Source: Hyphomonadaceae bacterium
Lineage (GTDB): Bacteria; Pseudomonadota; Alphaproteobacteria; Caulobacterales; Aquidulcibacteraceae
Length of the DNA stretch: 64,000 bases
Direction of reading: 5' to 3'
Assembly (NCBI GenBank): GCA_022841905.1
Contig: JALHQO010000007.1
Span: 124,001-188,000 of the forward strand
Part shown: in pieces, positions 17,685-26,731 of the stretch
Position numbering within the stretch: position 1 is the first letter of the stretch
Layout: each line of letters starts with the position of its first letter
Made by a program: the position numbers and the translations under genes
Notes under the pieces: generated by a model
The model's input: the letters and a program-made list of their open reading frames with translations, nothing else
Told to the model about the DNA's origin: nothing
The model's database searches: none

Positions 17685-18028
17685 ACGACGACGAATTCGC
17701 GGAGCGCTATTACGCCGCCTGGAACGCGCGCAACATCGACGCGATTATGGCGCTCTATCACGAGGACATCGAGTTCTCGTCGCCCTACATCGCCGCGCTT
17801 GGCTTTTCCGGCGATGGCGTGATCCATGGCAAGGATCTGCTGAAGCTCTACTTCCAGCGCGCGCTCGATCGCGCGCCGCAGCTGACCTTCACGCCGGAAG
17901 CGCTTCTCGTTGGCGCACGCGGCCACACGCTCGTCTATCGCAATCATCGCGGCGAGCAGGCGGCGGAGTGCCATGAGATGGACGGTGGCCTCGTCGTCCG
18001 CGCAGACGCAACCTACGCAACCACCTAG
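17681..18028 (+). CDS. SnoaL/NTF2-like small protein
   Basis: 115 residues with the NTF2-fold start EFAERYYAAWNARNID and a downstream LYHEDIEFSSPY, typical of SnoaL-like polyketide-cyclase/ketosteroid-isomerase-fold proteins. No catalytic set can be assigned. It overlaps pntAA by ATGA and so lies inside the transhydrogenase operon, an unusual place for such a gene. It may be a small-molecule-binding or hydrolase protein; function unknown. Confidence 0.75.
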   Translation: MNDDEFAERYYAAWNARNIDAIMALYHEDIEFSSPYIAALGFSGDGVIHGKDLLKLYFQRALDRAPQLTFTPEALLVGARGHTLVYRNHRGEQAAECHEMDGGLVVRADATYATT

Positions 18029-18041
18029 TCCGGAGAGCCCG

Positions 18042-18389
18042 ATGCGCAGCCTTCGTACATTGACGCTGGCGGCGCTGCTTGCAGGCGCGCTCACTGTCCC
18101 AGCGAATGCGCAATCGCCGGAAGCAAGCTTGGCGCAGGATTTATCGAATTGCGCCGGCGCGGTTTCCGCGCACGCCAATCTCGATGTGCTCGCTTATCCT
18201 CGTGGCGCCGCGGGTCAGTGGGCGCCGGTGCTGGGCGCCATCCTGGATGCGATGAACCGCGAAGAGGGCGTCGAAGGCATGACAGGCCGGTATGCTGCGA
18301 GCGCAGCGGCGGAATATTGGCGCCAACAAATAGCTTCGGCGCGTGAAGCCGAAGCCAATGCGTGCCGCGCGCGCTTTGGGAGAGAATGA
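18042..18389 (+). CDS. small secreted protein of unknown function
   Basis: The ATG at 18042 (preceded by GGAGAG) gives 115 residues with a clear signal peptide (MRSLRTLTLAALLAGALTVP, cleavage near ANAQ). The mature part is helical with two cysteines (about 41 and 109). I do not recognise a family. Its stop overlaps the pntAB start (ATGA), so it is translated with the transhydrogenase genes. Confidence 0.7.
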   Translation: MRSLRTLTLAALLAGALTVPANAQSPEASLAQDLSNCAGAVSAHANLDVLAYPRGAAGQWAPVLGAILDAMNREEGVEGMTGRYAASAAAEYWRQQIASAREAEANACRARFGRE

Positions 18390-18691
18390 TGGTCGATCCT
18401 TTCGTCTTCTATCTGGCCATTTTCGTGCTGGCGATTTTCGTCGGCTATTACGTCGTCTGGTCGGTGACGCCGGCGCTGCACACGCCGCTTATGGCCGTCA
18501 CCAACGCGATCTCGTCGGTGATCATCGTCGGTGCGTTGATTGCGGCGGCGGCTGGCGGTCAATCCGATGCGGGCTGGATCGCCAAGGGCGCGGGCGGCTT
18601 GGCGGTTGCGCTCGCGGCGGTCAACATTTTCGGCGGCTTCCTCGTCACCCAGCGCATGTTGGCGATGTATAAGAAAAAAGAGAAGAAGTGA
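18386..18691 (+). CDS. pntAB: NAD(P) transhydrogenase subunit alpha 2 (PntAB)
   Basis: About 101 residues, made almost entirely of four membrane helices, ending in a basic tail. The block VWSVTPALHTPLMAVTNAIS is the conserved proton-channel segment of the transhydrogenase domain II. The start is one of two adjacent ATG codons (18386 or 18389); the first overlaps the preceding stop. It is separated from pntAA by two unrelated small genes and from pntB by one. Confidence 0.94.
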   Translation: MMVDPFVFYLAIFVLAIFVGYYVVWSVTPALHTPLMAVTNAISSVIIVGALIAAAAGGQSDAGWIAKGAGGLAVALAAVNIFGGFLVTQRMLAMYKKKEKK

Positions 18692-18692
18692 C

Positions 18693-19316
18693 GTGACGCC
18701 CGCGGACTGGCGCGCACTGATCGAGGCTTATCTCGACGGCCGGCTTTCGGCCGAAGCCTTCATGCGCCGGTTCGTCGAAGCTTGGCGCGCAGCGGATGGC
18801 CGCGTGCCGCCGGCTATCGCTTCGCTGCAATCGACCGTCGAAGCGTTCGAGGCTGATGTTCTCGATGCTCGGGAGGACGGTGTCGTCAACGATGACGAAC
18901 TGCGCCAGGCCGCTCAGCGCGCAATCTCAAATCTGAGCGAAGACGGCCCAGCGGTCGCGCCGCAAACGTTTGATCGCACCCGCGCGCGCGCTGAGTTTCG
19001 CCGCTTTCAGGTGCAAGCAACGGGCTGCGCCGGCATTGGCTGCGTGATTGCGCTGATCTGGGTCGCGCTGTGCGTGCTGCAGATCTATTTCGTCAGCGAG
19101 TGGATACAGGAAGCGTTCGACTGGGGCGCATGGCCCTCCGCGGTGGCCGGCTTCCTGCTCGCCTTCGTGCCGATCGTCGGCAACATCCTCGCTTATCTTG
19201 GCGCGACGCAAGAGGGCTGGCCCTCTTTGGTTGCCGCTATCGTCTTCTTCGCCGCACCGGCGGCGACAATAATCTCCGGCTGGACGCGCTGGCGTCAGCA
19301 GGGACCTAGGGGCTGA
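18693..19316 (+). CDS. membrane protein with colicin-immunity-like N-terminal region
   Basis: GTG at 18693, 1 bp after pntAB, gives 207 residues. The first 80 residues (WRALIEAYLDGRLSAEAF and following) resemble the bacterial self-protective colicin-immunity-like fold. Three membrane helices follow, at about 113-135, 142-165 and 172-192. It ends 1 bp before pntB, so it is embedded in the transhydrogenase operon. No function can be given; an accessory or assembly role is possible but unsupported. Confidence 0.68.
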   Translation: MTPADWRALIEAYLDGRLSAEAFMRRFVEAWRAADGRVPPAIASLQSTVEAFEADVLDAREDGVVNDDELRQAAQRAISNLSEDGPAVAPQTFDRTRARAEFRRFQVQATGCAGIGCVIALIWVALCVLQIYFVSEWIQEAFDWGAWPSAVAGFLLAFVPIVGNILAYLGATQEGWPSLVAAIVFFAAPAATIISGWTRWRQQGPRG

Positions 19317-19317
19317 C

Positions 19318-20721
19318 ATGAACGCTGATCTCGCTGCGCTGCTCTATCTCGTATCCGGGGTGCTCTTCATCCTGGCGCTGCGCGGGCTGTCGAGTCCGGA
19401 GACCAGCCGCCAAGGCAACAATTTCGGCATGATCGGCATGGCCATCGCCGTCGGCACGACGCTGTGGCTCGTCTCGCCCGATACGACGACGTGGACGATC
19501 ATCGTTGCAGCGCTCGTGATCGGCGGCGGCGCCGGCGCTTTCATCGCGCGCTCGATCAAAATGACGGACATGCCGCAACTGGTTGCGGCGTTTCACTCGC
19601 TCGTCGGTTTGGCGGCGGTCGCCGTCGCGGCGGCCGCGTTTTATGCGCCGGAGAGCTTCGGCATCTCCGAAGCGGGCGGCGGCATTCACATGGCGTCGCT
19701 GATCGAGCTTTCGCTCGGCACCGCCATCGGCGCAGTGACGTTCACCGGCTCCGTGATCGCGTTCGCCAAGCTCAACGGCAATATGAGCGGCGCGCCGATC
19801 ATGTTGCCGGGGCGCCACCTCATCAACATCGCCATCGCGCTCGCGATCGTCGCGCTCATCGTGATGATGGTGCAGACGCACGGCACGGTGACGTGGCATT
19901 TCTGGGCGATCGCGGGGCTCTCGCTGCTGATCGGCGTGCTGCTGATCGTGCCGATCGGCGGCGCCGACATGCCGGTCGTCGTGTCGATGCTGAACTCGTA
20001 CTCCGGCTGGGCCGCTGCGGCGCTTGGCTTCACGCTGGAGAACGTGGCGCTGATCATCACCGGCGCGCTGGTCGGCTCGTCTGGCGCGATCCTCAGCTAC
20101 ATCATGTGCAAAGGCATGAACCGCAGCTTCATCAGCGTCATCCTCGGCGGTTTCGGCACAGCTGACGGCGGCGCCGCAGGTGGACACGTTGAGACGCGGC
20201 CGGTGAAGCAGGGCAGCGCCGACGATGCGGCTTTCATCATGAAGAACGCCAGCAAGGTGATCATCGTGCCGGGTTACGGCATGGCGGTCGCGCAAGCGCA
20301 GCACAGCGTGCGCGAAATGGCCGACATGCTGAAGAAGGAGGGCGTCGAAGTGAAGTACGCCATCCACCCAGTCGCCGGCCGCATGCCCGGCCACATGAAC
20401 GTGCTGCTGGCCGAAGCCAACGTGCCGTACGATGAAGTGTTCGAACTCGAAGACATTAACAACGAATTCAGCCAGTGCGACGTCGCTTACGTCATCGGCG
20501 CCAACGATGTCACCAACCCGATCGCCAAAACCGATCCGCAATCGCCGATCTACGGCATGCCGATCTTGGACGTCGAAAAAGCGAAGACGGTTCTCTTCGT
20601 CAAACGCGGCTTGGGCTCGGGCTATGCCGGCGTCGAAAACGAACTCTTCTTCCGCGACAACACCATGATGCTGTTCGGCGACGCGAAGAAGATGACGGAC
20701 GAGATTGTGAAGGGGCTCTAG
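19318..20721 (+). CDS. pntB: NAD(P) transhydrogenase subunit beta (PntB)
   Basis: 467 residues, full length. The N-terminal half has about nine membrane helices (domain II). The C-terminal NADP(H)-binding domain III carries VPGYGMAVAQAQ (about 320), GRMPGHMNVLLAEA (about 355) and VIGANDVTNP (about 395). Together with pntAA and pntAB it completes a proton-translocating transhydrogenase. A DUF1801 gene follows with no gap. Confidence 0.96.
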   Translation: MNADLAALLYLVSGVLFILALRGLSSPETSRQGNNFGMIGMAIAVGTTLWLVSPDTTTWTIIVAALVIGGGAGAFIARSIKMTDMPQLVAAFHSLVGLAAVAVAAAAFYAPESFGISEAGGGIHMASLIELSLGTAIGAVTFTGSVIAFAKLNGNMSGAPIMLPGRHLINIAIALAIVALIVMMVQTHGTVTWHFWAIAGLSLLIGVLLIVPIGGADMPVVVSMLNSYSGWAAAALGFTLENVALIITGALVGSSGAILSYIMCKGMNRSFISVILGGFGTADGGAAGGHVETRPVKQGSADDAAFIMKNASKVIIVPGYGMAVAQAQHSVREMADMLKKEGVEVKYAIHPVAGRMPGHMNVLLAEANVPYDEVFELEDINNEFSQCDVAYVIGANDVTNPIAKTDPQSPIYGMPILDVEKAKTVLFVKRGLGSGYAGVENELFFRDNTMMLFGDAKKMTDEIVKGL

Positions 20722-21123
20722 ATGGCCGAAGCAAAAACTCAGCGCACTAAAGCCTCCGTCACCCAATTCATCGCCTCCGTGGAGGACGACACGCGTCGCG
20801 CAGACGCCAAGGCCGTCGACAAGATGATGCGCGACATCACTGGCGAGAAGCCCGCCATGTGGGGGCCGACGATCATTGGGTATGGCGAGTATGAGGGGCC
20901 CACCGGCAAATGGCCGCGCATCGGCTTCAGCCCGCGCAAAGCCAATCTCGTTCTCTACATGATGGACGGCTACGAGAACGAGCCGCTGATGAAGAAGCTC
21001 GGCAAACACAAGACGGGGCGCAGCTGCCTCTACATCAACAAGCTCGCCGACGTTGATGAAGGTGTTCTGCACCAGCTCGCCGTGAAGAGCTGGAAGGCGA
21101 TGGCGAAGAAGTATCCAGAATAA
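20722..21123 (+). CDS. DUF1801 domain protein (YdhG-like)
   Basis: 133 residues with the DUF1801 features: VTQFIASVEDDTRRADA at the N terminus, then MWGPTIIGYGEY and a C-terminal KTGRSCLYI...LADVD block. The fold is a frataxin/YdhG-like alpha-beta sandwich of unknown function. Its ATG directly follows the pntB stop, so it is the last gene of the operon before the terminator at 21124-21160. Confidence 0.85.
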   Translation: MAEAKTQRTKASVTQFIASVEDDTRRADAKAVDKMMRDITGEKPAMWGPTIIGYGEYEGPTGKWPRIGFSPRKANLVLYMMDGYENEPLMKKLGKHKTGRSCLYINKLADVDEGVLHQLAVKSWKAMAKKYPE

Positions 21124-21160
21124 AAAAGGGGAGCGCCTTGCAGCGCTCCCCTCAATCTTT
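21124..21160. terminator. bidirectional Rho-independent terminator
   Basis: AAAAAA, then GGGGAGCGC (21128-21136), loop CTTGCA, GCGCTCCCC (21143-21151), then TCAATCTTT. The stem is a perfect 9 bp with an A-run on one side and a T-rich tail on the other. It lies between the ends of the convergent pnt operon and M13 peptidase gene and can stop transcription both ways. Confidence 0.85.
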
Positions 21161-21173
21161 CACGGTTTCGCGC

Positions 21174-23231
21174 TTACCAGATCGTGACGCGCTGATCCGG
21201 CGGCAGATAGAGATCGTCCTCAGCCGTGACGTCGAACGCGGCGTACCAAGCATCCATGTTCCGCACCGGGCCGTTGGCGCGGTACATGCCCGGCGAGTGC
21301 GGGCCGTTGAGCACTTGGTTGCGCAGCGCTTCCTCGCGGAAGAGCGTGCGCCAAACTTGAGCCCAGCCAAGGAAGAAGCGCTGATCGCCGGTGACGCCGT
21401 CGATCACTTGCGCCTCGCGGCCGCCACGCGAGATCGTGTAGGCGTGATAGGCCACTTGAAGCCCGCCATTGTCGCCGATGTTTTCGCCGAGTGTCAGGCG
21501 GCCGTTGATCGGCAAACCGGGCAGCGGTTCGAACGCCGAATACTGATCAGCCAAGCGGCCGGTTACTTCCTCGAAGCGGCGGACGTCCTCAGCGTTCCAC
21601 CAATCGCGCAACACGCCTTGTGCGTCTGACTTGGCGCCTTGGTCGTCGAAGCCGTGGCCCATTTCGTGGCCGATAACGCCGCCGATGCCGCCATAGTTCA
21701 CGGCTGGGTCAGCGTTCGGGTCAAAGAAGGGCGGCTGCAGGATGGCGGCCGGGAAGACGATCTCGTTGAACACCGGGTTGTAATAGGCGTTCACCGTTTG
21801 CGGCGTCATGAACCACTCGTCCTTGTCGGTCGGTCGGTCGAGACGCGAGACGCTTTCTTCCCAATCGAAGATCTGCGCGCGCTTGGAATTGCCGAACGCG
21901 TCGCCGGCGCGGACTTCCAGCGCGGAGTAATCGCGCCAGCGGTCCGGATAGCCGATCTTCGGGCGGAAGGTGGCGAGCTTTTCGCGCGCCGCGACCTTGG
22001 TTTCCGCCGACATCCAGGAGAGAGCGTCAATGCGCTGGCCGTACGCCGTGCGCATGTTCTCGACCAGCTCAAGCATTTGCGCCTTCGCCGCGGGCGGGAA
22101 GTGACGCTGCACGTAGACTTGGCCGACCGCTTCGCCGAGCGACCCGTTGACTGCGGCGACAGCGCGCTTCCAACGTTCGCGTTGCTGCGGCTGACCGTTC
22201 AGCACGCGGCCGTGGAAATCGAAGATCTCCGCATCGATGTTGCTCGGCAGGACCGAAGCGTTGTTCCGCACCAGATGATACGAGAGGTAGGCTTTGATCG
22301 TGTCGATCGGCGTGGCCATGAAGAGTTCGGCCAGCGGACCCATCGCCGAGAGTTCGGCGATGACGACTTCTTGGGCGCCGCCGAGACCGGACGCTTCAAA
22401 CGCCGCATCCCATGGGAAGCTCGGCGCCAGCGCGCGGATTTCGGCGCGGGTCTTTAGATTGTACGTGCGTGAACGATCGCGACGATCGGCGCGGAGCCAA
22501 TGGCGCTCGGCGATTTGCGTCTCGAACGCCATGACAGAAGCTGCTTTCGCAGCGCCGTTGGTTTGGCCCACAAGCTCCAGCGTGCGGCCCATGTGCGCCA
22601 CGTATTGCTCGCGCAGGCCCGGGAAGACGCCATCGGTGCGGCGATAATATTCGCGCTCCGGCAGGCCGAGGCCGCTGTGCGACATGTTGGTGATGTAGCG
22701 GTTCGGATTGCGCTCATCGAGGCCGACATACATGGCGATCGGCGATGTCACCGCGATGCCGGGAGAGGCGATGACGCGGATCGCTTGCTCGTGGTTTTGC
22801 ACGGCGGCGATCTGGGCCAGCTCTTCTTGCAAGGGCGCGAGGCCGCGCGCGTCAATGGCGGCTTGGTCGAGATAAGAATTGTAGTAGTCGGCGATCTTCT
22901 GCTGGTTGGTGCCGGGGCGGCCGCCTGCGAGCGCCACTTCTTCGATGATGACACGCTGATCGTTGTCAGCTTTCTCGCGCAGGATGTCGAACGTGCCCCA
23001 GCGTGTGCGGTCCGATGGGATTGGCGTGTTCGCAGCCCATGTGCCGTTGGCGTATTGGAAGAAATCGTCGCCAGGGCGAACGCTCAGATCGCGGCCGGCG
23101 AGATCGACGCCGAACGAGCCGATGGCCGGCGCGCCGCCGCTGCCAGTCGTGCCGCCGCTCGTGCCCGTTGCGCAGCCCGCCAATAGGGCCAGCGACGACG
23201 CGCCCATGGCGCGACGTGAAAGCATAATCAT
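21174..23231 (-). CDS. M13 family metallopeptidase (PepO/neprilysin-like), lipoprotein
   Basis: The ATG at 23231 is preceded by GGAGGAAC and gives 685 residues with a lipobox (LLAGC, about residue 20). The M13 set is complete: NAYYNP (substrate binding), GHEMGHGFDDQG (HExxH zinc site) and ENIGDNGG (third ligand region, ExxxD). M13 enzymes are endopeptidases that cleave peptides of limited size; as a lipoprotein it would act in the periplasm or at the outer membrane. It converges with the pnt operon. Confidence 0.95.
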   Translation of the reverse strand: MIMLSRRAMGASSLALLAGCATGTSGGTTGSGGAPAIGSFGVDLAGRDLSVRPGDDFFQYANGTWAANTPIPSDRTRWGTFDILREKADNDQRVIIEEVALAGGRPGTNQQKIADYYNSYLDQAAIDARGLAPLQEELAQIAAVQNHEQAIRVIASPGIAVTSPIAMYVGLDERNPNRYITNMSHSGLGLPEREYYRRTDGVFPGLREQYVAHMGRTLELVGQTNGAAKAASVMAFETQIAERHWLRADRRDRSRTYNLKTRAEIRALAPSFPWDAAFEASGLGGAQEVVIAELSAMGPLAELFMATPIDTIKAYLSYHLVRNNASVLPSNIDAEIFDFHGRVLNGQPQQRERWKRAVAAVNGSLGEAVGQVYVQRHFPPAAKAQMLELVENMRTAYGQRIDALSWMSAETKVAAREKLATFRPKIGYPDRWRDYSALEVRAGDAFGNSKRAQIFDWEESVSRLDRPTDKDEWFMTPQTVNAYYNPVFNEIVFPAAILQPPFFDPNADPAVNYGGIGGVIGHEMGHGFDDQGAKSDAQGVLRDWWNAEDVRRFEEVTGRLADQYSAFEPLPGLPINGRLTLGENIGDNGGLQVAYHAYTISRGGREAQVIDGVTGDQRFFLGWAQVWRTLFREEALRNQVLNGPHSPGMYRANGPVRNMDAWYAAFDVTAEDDLYLPPDQRVTIW

Positions 23232-23256
23232 TGTGTTCCTCCGAATACCTTGGATT

Positions 23257-26200
23257 TTATTCCGCCGCGGCGAGTTTGCGGCGGCCCCCGTAAAGTCTGC
23301 CATAGAAGCCAAACAGGCCGGTGGTGACCCGCTTGATGTCGACCCCGATCATGTAGAAGGCGGGGGTCAGGATCAAGGTCGCCGGCATGCACAGGAGCAC
23401 GCCAAACGCGAGGCTGAGCACCATGGGCTTCAGGAACTGCACGATGGCGGCGTTCTCAAGGATCATGGGCGAGGTGCCGACGAATTCCGTGACCGACGTC
23501 AGGAAGATCTGACGGAACCGAGAAATTGAGGCTTCCGTGATCCCAACTTCGGCCTTCACCCGCATGATCTGGAAGCCGAGCGCCTCCAACTCAGCTGCCT
23601 GCTCGCGATACTCTGACGCGTCGTGACGCATTTGGTCTGAGGTCTTGAGGTCGATTGGACCGCGCTGGAACCCGGACTCCGCGCCTTGGATGATGAAGTC
23701 CTCGTGCGGCTCAAGGTCGGGGGCGATGCCGATGTACTCGACCACTTGCCCATTGGGCAGCGTGATGTCGTGCGTCTCCCAGGTGCTTTCTTCCGGCAGT
23801 GCGCCGCCCGTGCCTTTGCGGCGGAGTGCGAAGTAGCCGCGGATCTGGTTGCAGCGATCCACCAGCACGACGTTGTCGTTCACGACGACGCCCACTGCGG
23901 CGATCACGCCGAGCCAGGAAAAGAGCGCAAAGCTCACCCCGAAGAGCATGTGGCCAACCAGCGCGCCGACGATCGCAAACGGGATGACGCACAGGATCAT
24001 CGCCGGCTGTGCGTAGGAGCGGAAGGTGACTGCGAGCAGGAAGTAGATGCCGAGGAAGGCGAGACCCATCAGCATCAGGAATTCGTTCATGAACTCCTGT
24101 TGCCCTTCGGCTTCGCCGATCGAGCGGCGCGACACTGTGTTGTAGCGCGCCTCGAACTGCGGCCAGAACTCCGCATCGAGCGTGCGCATGATGTCGGCGC
24201 GCGCTTCCGCGTTGACGAGGTCGGCCGTCACCAGGATCGAGCTCTGCCGTTGCCGGCGATCGAGACCCGTTACACCGGGCGCGAACTCCCACGTGGCGAC
24301 GGAAGCGAGTGGCACTTCGCGGCCATCGCTTGTGCGAATGCGGAAGGAGCCGAGGCTTTCGAGCGTGCGCCGATCATCGCGCGGATAACGGACGTACACG
24401 CGGACATCGTCGCCGCCGCGCGGCAAACGCTGCGCTTCTTCGCCGAAATAGGCTTGCCGGACTTGCCGCGTGATGTCGGCCAGCGTGATGCCAAGCTGTT
24501 CGGCGCCGGGCAGGAGCGCAAAGCGCAGCTCTTCGTTGGCGGCGTCCTGGCTGTCGCGGACGCTGGTGACGCCCTCGAACTGCAGCAGGCGCGCTTTCAA
24601 CTCTTCAACCGCGACTTCGAGGTCTTCGGTGCTGTCGCTGATCAGAGCCAGATCGATACTGGGCGAGCCTGAGCCGGAGAGCGAGAAGCTCACTTGATCG
24701 GCGTCCGGCACTTCGCCGAGCAATTCTTCGAGCCGCTCGGTGATGTGGCGCGAGCGCAAGCCGGGGCGTGTTTCCGGCGGCGTTAGACCCACGAACGCTT
24801 GGATCGTGTTTTCGTCGATGAACTGGCTCCACGAGCGCACGGCGCCGCGAGACATTTGCCCGGTGTTGGGGTCTTCAGTCGCGAACTCGGCGGTCTCTTC
24901 CTCAAGCGCGCGGCGGGCGGCGTCGAGCTGTGCGCCGACTTGCTCCATGCGTGAGAAGGGAGTCGTTTGCGGCAGCGTGATATTCGCCATCATGAAGTCG
25001 CCTTCGACTTCGGGCATGAAGGTCTGCTTCACGCGGCCGGACACCATGAGGCCGATCGCCAGGACCATGACGACCAGGAAGACCGACCAAGTCAGGTAAC
25101 GCGCCTTCACCGCAACGCGCACCAATGGCGCGTGCAGGTTTTGCGCGACCCAGATCACCGAATGCGCGCACTTTTGTTGGATGCGCATCAACCGTGCGCC
25201 AAGGCCGTTGCCCTGCGGATCGGGCTTGGTCACATGCGACAAGTGCGCTGGCAGGATGATCAAGCTCTCGATCAGCGAGAACACCAAGGTCGAGATCACG
25301 ACAATGGAAATCGCCGACGTGAACTGCCGCACCTCGCCCGAGAACATCATCATCGGGCTGAACGCGATCATCGTCACGAAGACCGACGCGACCAGCGGTT
25401 TCAGCACGATCTGTGTCGCCATGATCGATGCGTCGACGCCGGTATGCCCTCGCTCCGCCCTCTCATAAATGGCTTCGCCGACAATAATGGCGTCATCGAC
25501 CATGATGCCGAGCACGAGCAGAAAGCCGAACACGCTCATGAAATTGAGCGATACGTTGAGATAGGGCAGGATGAAGAACGAGCCCGCGAACGCGGTCATG
25601 ACGCCCAGCGTCGCCCAGAAAGCGACCTTCGGGTGCAGCGTCAGCAGCAGAAGGACGAAGATCAGGATGAAGCCCTGCAGCGCATTCTGGAAGAGAAGGC
25701 CCAGCAGGGCGTTATAATCCTGCGACTCGTCTTGGATGATTGTCAGCGCGACGCCTGATGGCAGCGTCGCACGAAACGCCTCCAGCGTTTCATCCATGGC
25801 TTTGGCGGTGTTCCAGATATTGAACTGATCCGCCGTTTGCAGCGCGACCAGGATCGCCGGTTCGCCGTTCATGCGCGAATAGAGATTGCTGTCCACAAAG
25901 CCGTCGATGACGGTCGCGACATCGGCGACGCGCACCGTGCCGCCATCCGGCGTTTGCCGGATGATGATGTTCTCGAAATCGAGTTCGCTATCGGCGAGAT
26001 TGCGCGCCTGCAGCTGGAAATTGCCATCGTCGGTGCGAACAGCGCCTGCGCCGGCGTTCAGGGAGCTTGCACGCACCGCGCGCGCGACATCGTCGAACGT
26101 GAGCCCGAACGCTTGCAGCGAAGCTTCCGACACTTCGATCGAAACTTCGGGCGGGCGCGAGCCCCAGACTTCGGTGTTGGCGCCGCCTTCGATCAGCGAA

Positions 26201-26688
26201 ATGTTATCGCGTAGGCGTTCTGCGGTGTCGCGAAGCGTGCGCTCGCTGACGTCGCCATGAATGCCGATGATGAAGGAGGCGTTGCGGCCGACTTGCCGCG
26301 ATACGCGGATCGGGTCCATCGCGGCCGGCAAGCCGCTGATCGAGTCGATGCGTGAGCGCACTTCCGCGGTCATCGCGTCGATATCGGCGCCTGACTCCGA
26401 TTGAATGCTGACCCAGCCAAAGCCTTCGCCCGAACGAGAGCGCACCCAGTCGACGCCATCGAGGTCGGCGGTGGCCTCCTCGATGCGGATGATGACCTGG
26501 CTTTCCATGTCTTCAGGGCTGGCGCCGGCCCAGCTCGCCTGCACATAGACGGAGTTGTCACGCCCCGGCGGCCAGAACTCCTTCTCCATCTTGTTAAAAG
26601 AGAAGATGCCCGCGATGACGCAGATCAGCATCAACAGGTTGCCGGCGACCGGATTGCGGCCCCACCACGCGACTAGTCCCTTCAGCAT
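23257..26688 (-). CDS. RND efflux permease with an unusual C-terminal loop insertion
   Basis: 1143 residues, about 100 longer than AcrB-type pumps. The first helix (about 12-32), the large periplasmic domains, and the proton-relay helix with LGIMVDDAIIVGE are all present. The second half has LGVIAAVGVVVNDNVVLVDR. Between that segment and SRFRQIFLTSVTEFVG, about 105 residues (roughly 950-1055, genome 23525-23845) replace the usual short cytoplasmic loop. It is the inner-membrane pump of the tripartite operon OMF-MFP-RND. Substrate unknown. Confidence 0.94.
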   Translation of the reverse strand: MLKGLVAWWGRNPVAGNLLMLICVIAGIFSFNKMEKEFWPPGRDNSVYVQASWAGASPEDMESQVIIRIEEATADLDGVDWVRSRSGEGFGWVSIQSESGADIDAMTAEVRSRIDSISGLPAAMDPIRVSRQVGRNASFIIGIHGDVSERTLRDTAERLRDNISLIEGGANTEVWGSRPPEVSIEVSEASLQAFGLTFDDVARAVRASSLNAGAGAVRTDDGNFQLQARNLADSELDFENIIIRQTPDGGTVRVADVATVIDGFVDSNLYSRMNGEPAILVALQTADQFNIWNTAKAMDETLEAFRATLPSGVALTIIQDESQDYNALLGLLFQNALQGFILIFVLLLLTLHPKVAFWATLGVMTAFAGSFFILPYLNVSLNFMSVFGFLLVLGIMVDDAIIVGEAIYERAERGHTGVDASIMATQIVLKPLVASVFVTMIAFSPMMMFSGEVRQFTSAISIVVISTLVFSLIESLIILPAHLSHVTKPDPQGNGLGARLMRIQQKCAHSVIWVAQNLHAPLVRVAVKARYLTWSVFLVVMVLAIGLMVSGRVKQTFMPEVEGDFMMANITLPQTTPFSRMEQVGAQLDAARRALEEETAEFATEDPNTGQMSRGAVRSWSQFIDENTIQAFVGLTPPETRPGLRSRHITERLEELLGEVPDADQVSFSLSGSGSPSIDLALISDSTEDLEVAVEELKARLLQFEGVTSVRDSQDAANEELRFALLPGAEQLGITLADITRQVRQAYFGEEAQRLPRGGDDVRVYVRYPRDDRRTLESLGSFRIRTSDGREVPLASVATWEFAPGVTGLDRRQRQSSILVTADLVNAEARADIMRTLDAEFWPQFEARYNTVSRRSIGEAEGQQEFMNEFLMLMGLAFLGIYFLLAVTFRSYAQPAMILCVIPFAIVGALVGHMLFGVSFALFSWLGVIAAVGVVVNDNVVLVDRCNQIRGYFALRRKGTGGALPEESTWETHDITLPNGQVVEYIGIAPDLEPHEDFIIQGAESGFQRGPIDLKTSDQMRHDASEYREQAAELEALGFQIMRVKAEVGITEASISRFRQIFLTSVTEFVGTSPMILENAAIVQFLKPMVLSLAFGVLLCMPATLILTPAFYMIGVDIKRVTTGLFGFYGRLYGGRRKLAAAE

Positions 26689-26702
26689 CGTCGTACGTCT
26701 CC

Positions 26703-26724
26703 GGGGCGGACAGCGGTCCGCCCC
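26703..26724. other. REP-like hairpin between MFP and RND genes
   Basis: GGGGCGGAC (26703-26711), loop AGCG, GTCCGCCCC (26716-26724) form a perfect 9-bp stem in the 43-bp gap between the two pump genes. It could damp downstream expression or protect mRNA, or be a single REP-type palindrome. No T-run follows, so it is not a typical terminator. Confidence 0.5.
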
Positions 26725-26731
26725 ACAAGGA

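Noticed and set aside
19306-21072. A 588-codon open frame on the minus strand
   Set aside because: It is antisense to pntB and DUF1801, both clear genes; its translation is His/Arg/Asp-rich with no family match, as expected from high-GC third-position bias.
23686-24672. A 328-codon plus-strand frame
   Set aside because: Antisense to the RND permease; composition typical of shadow frames.
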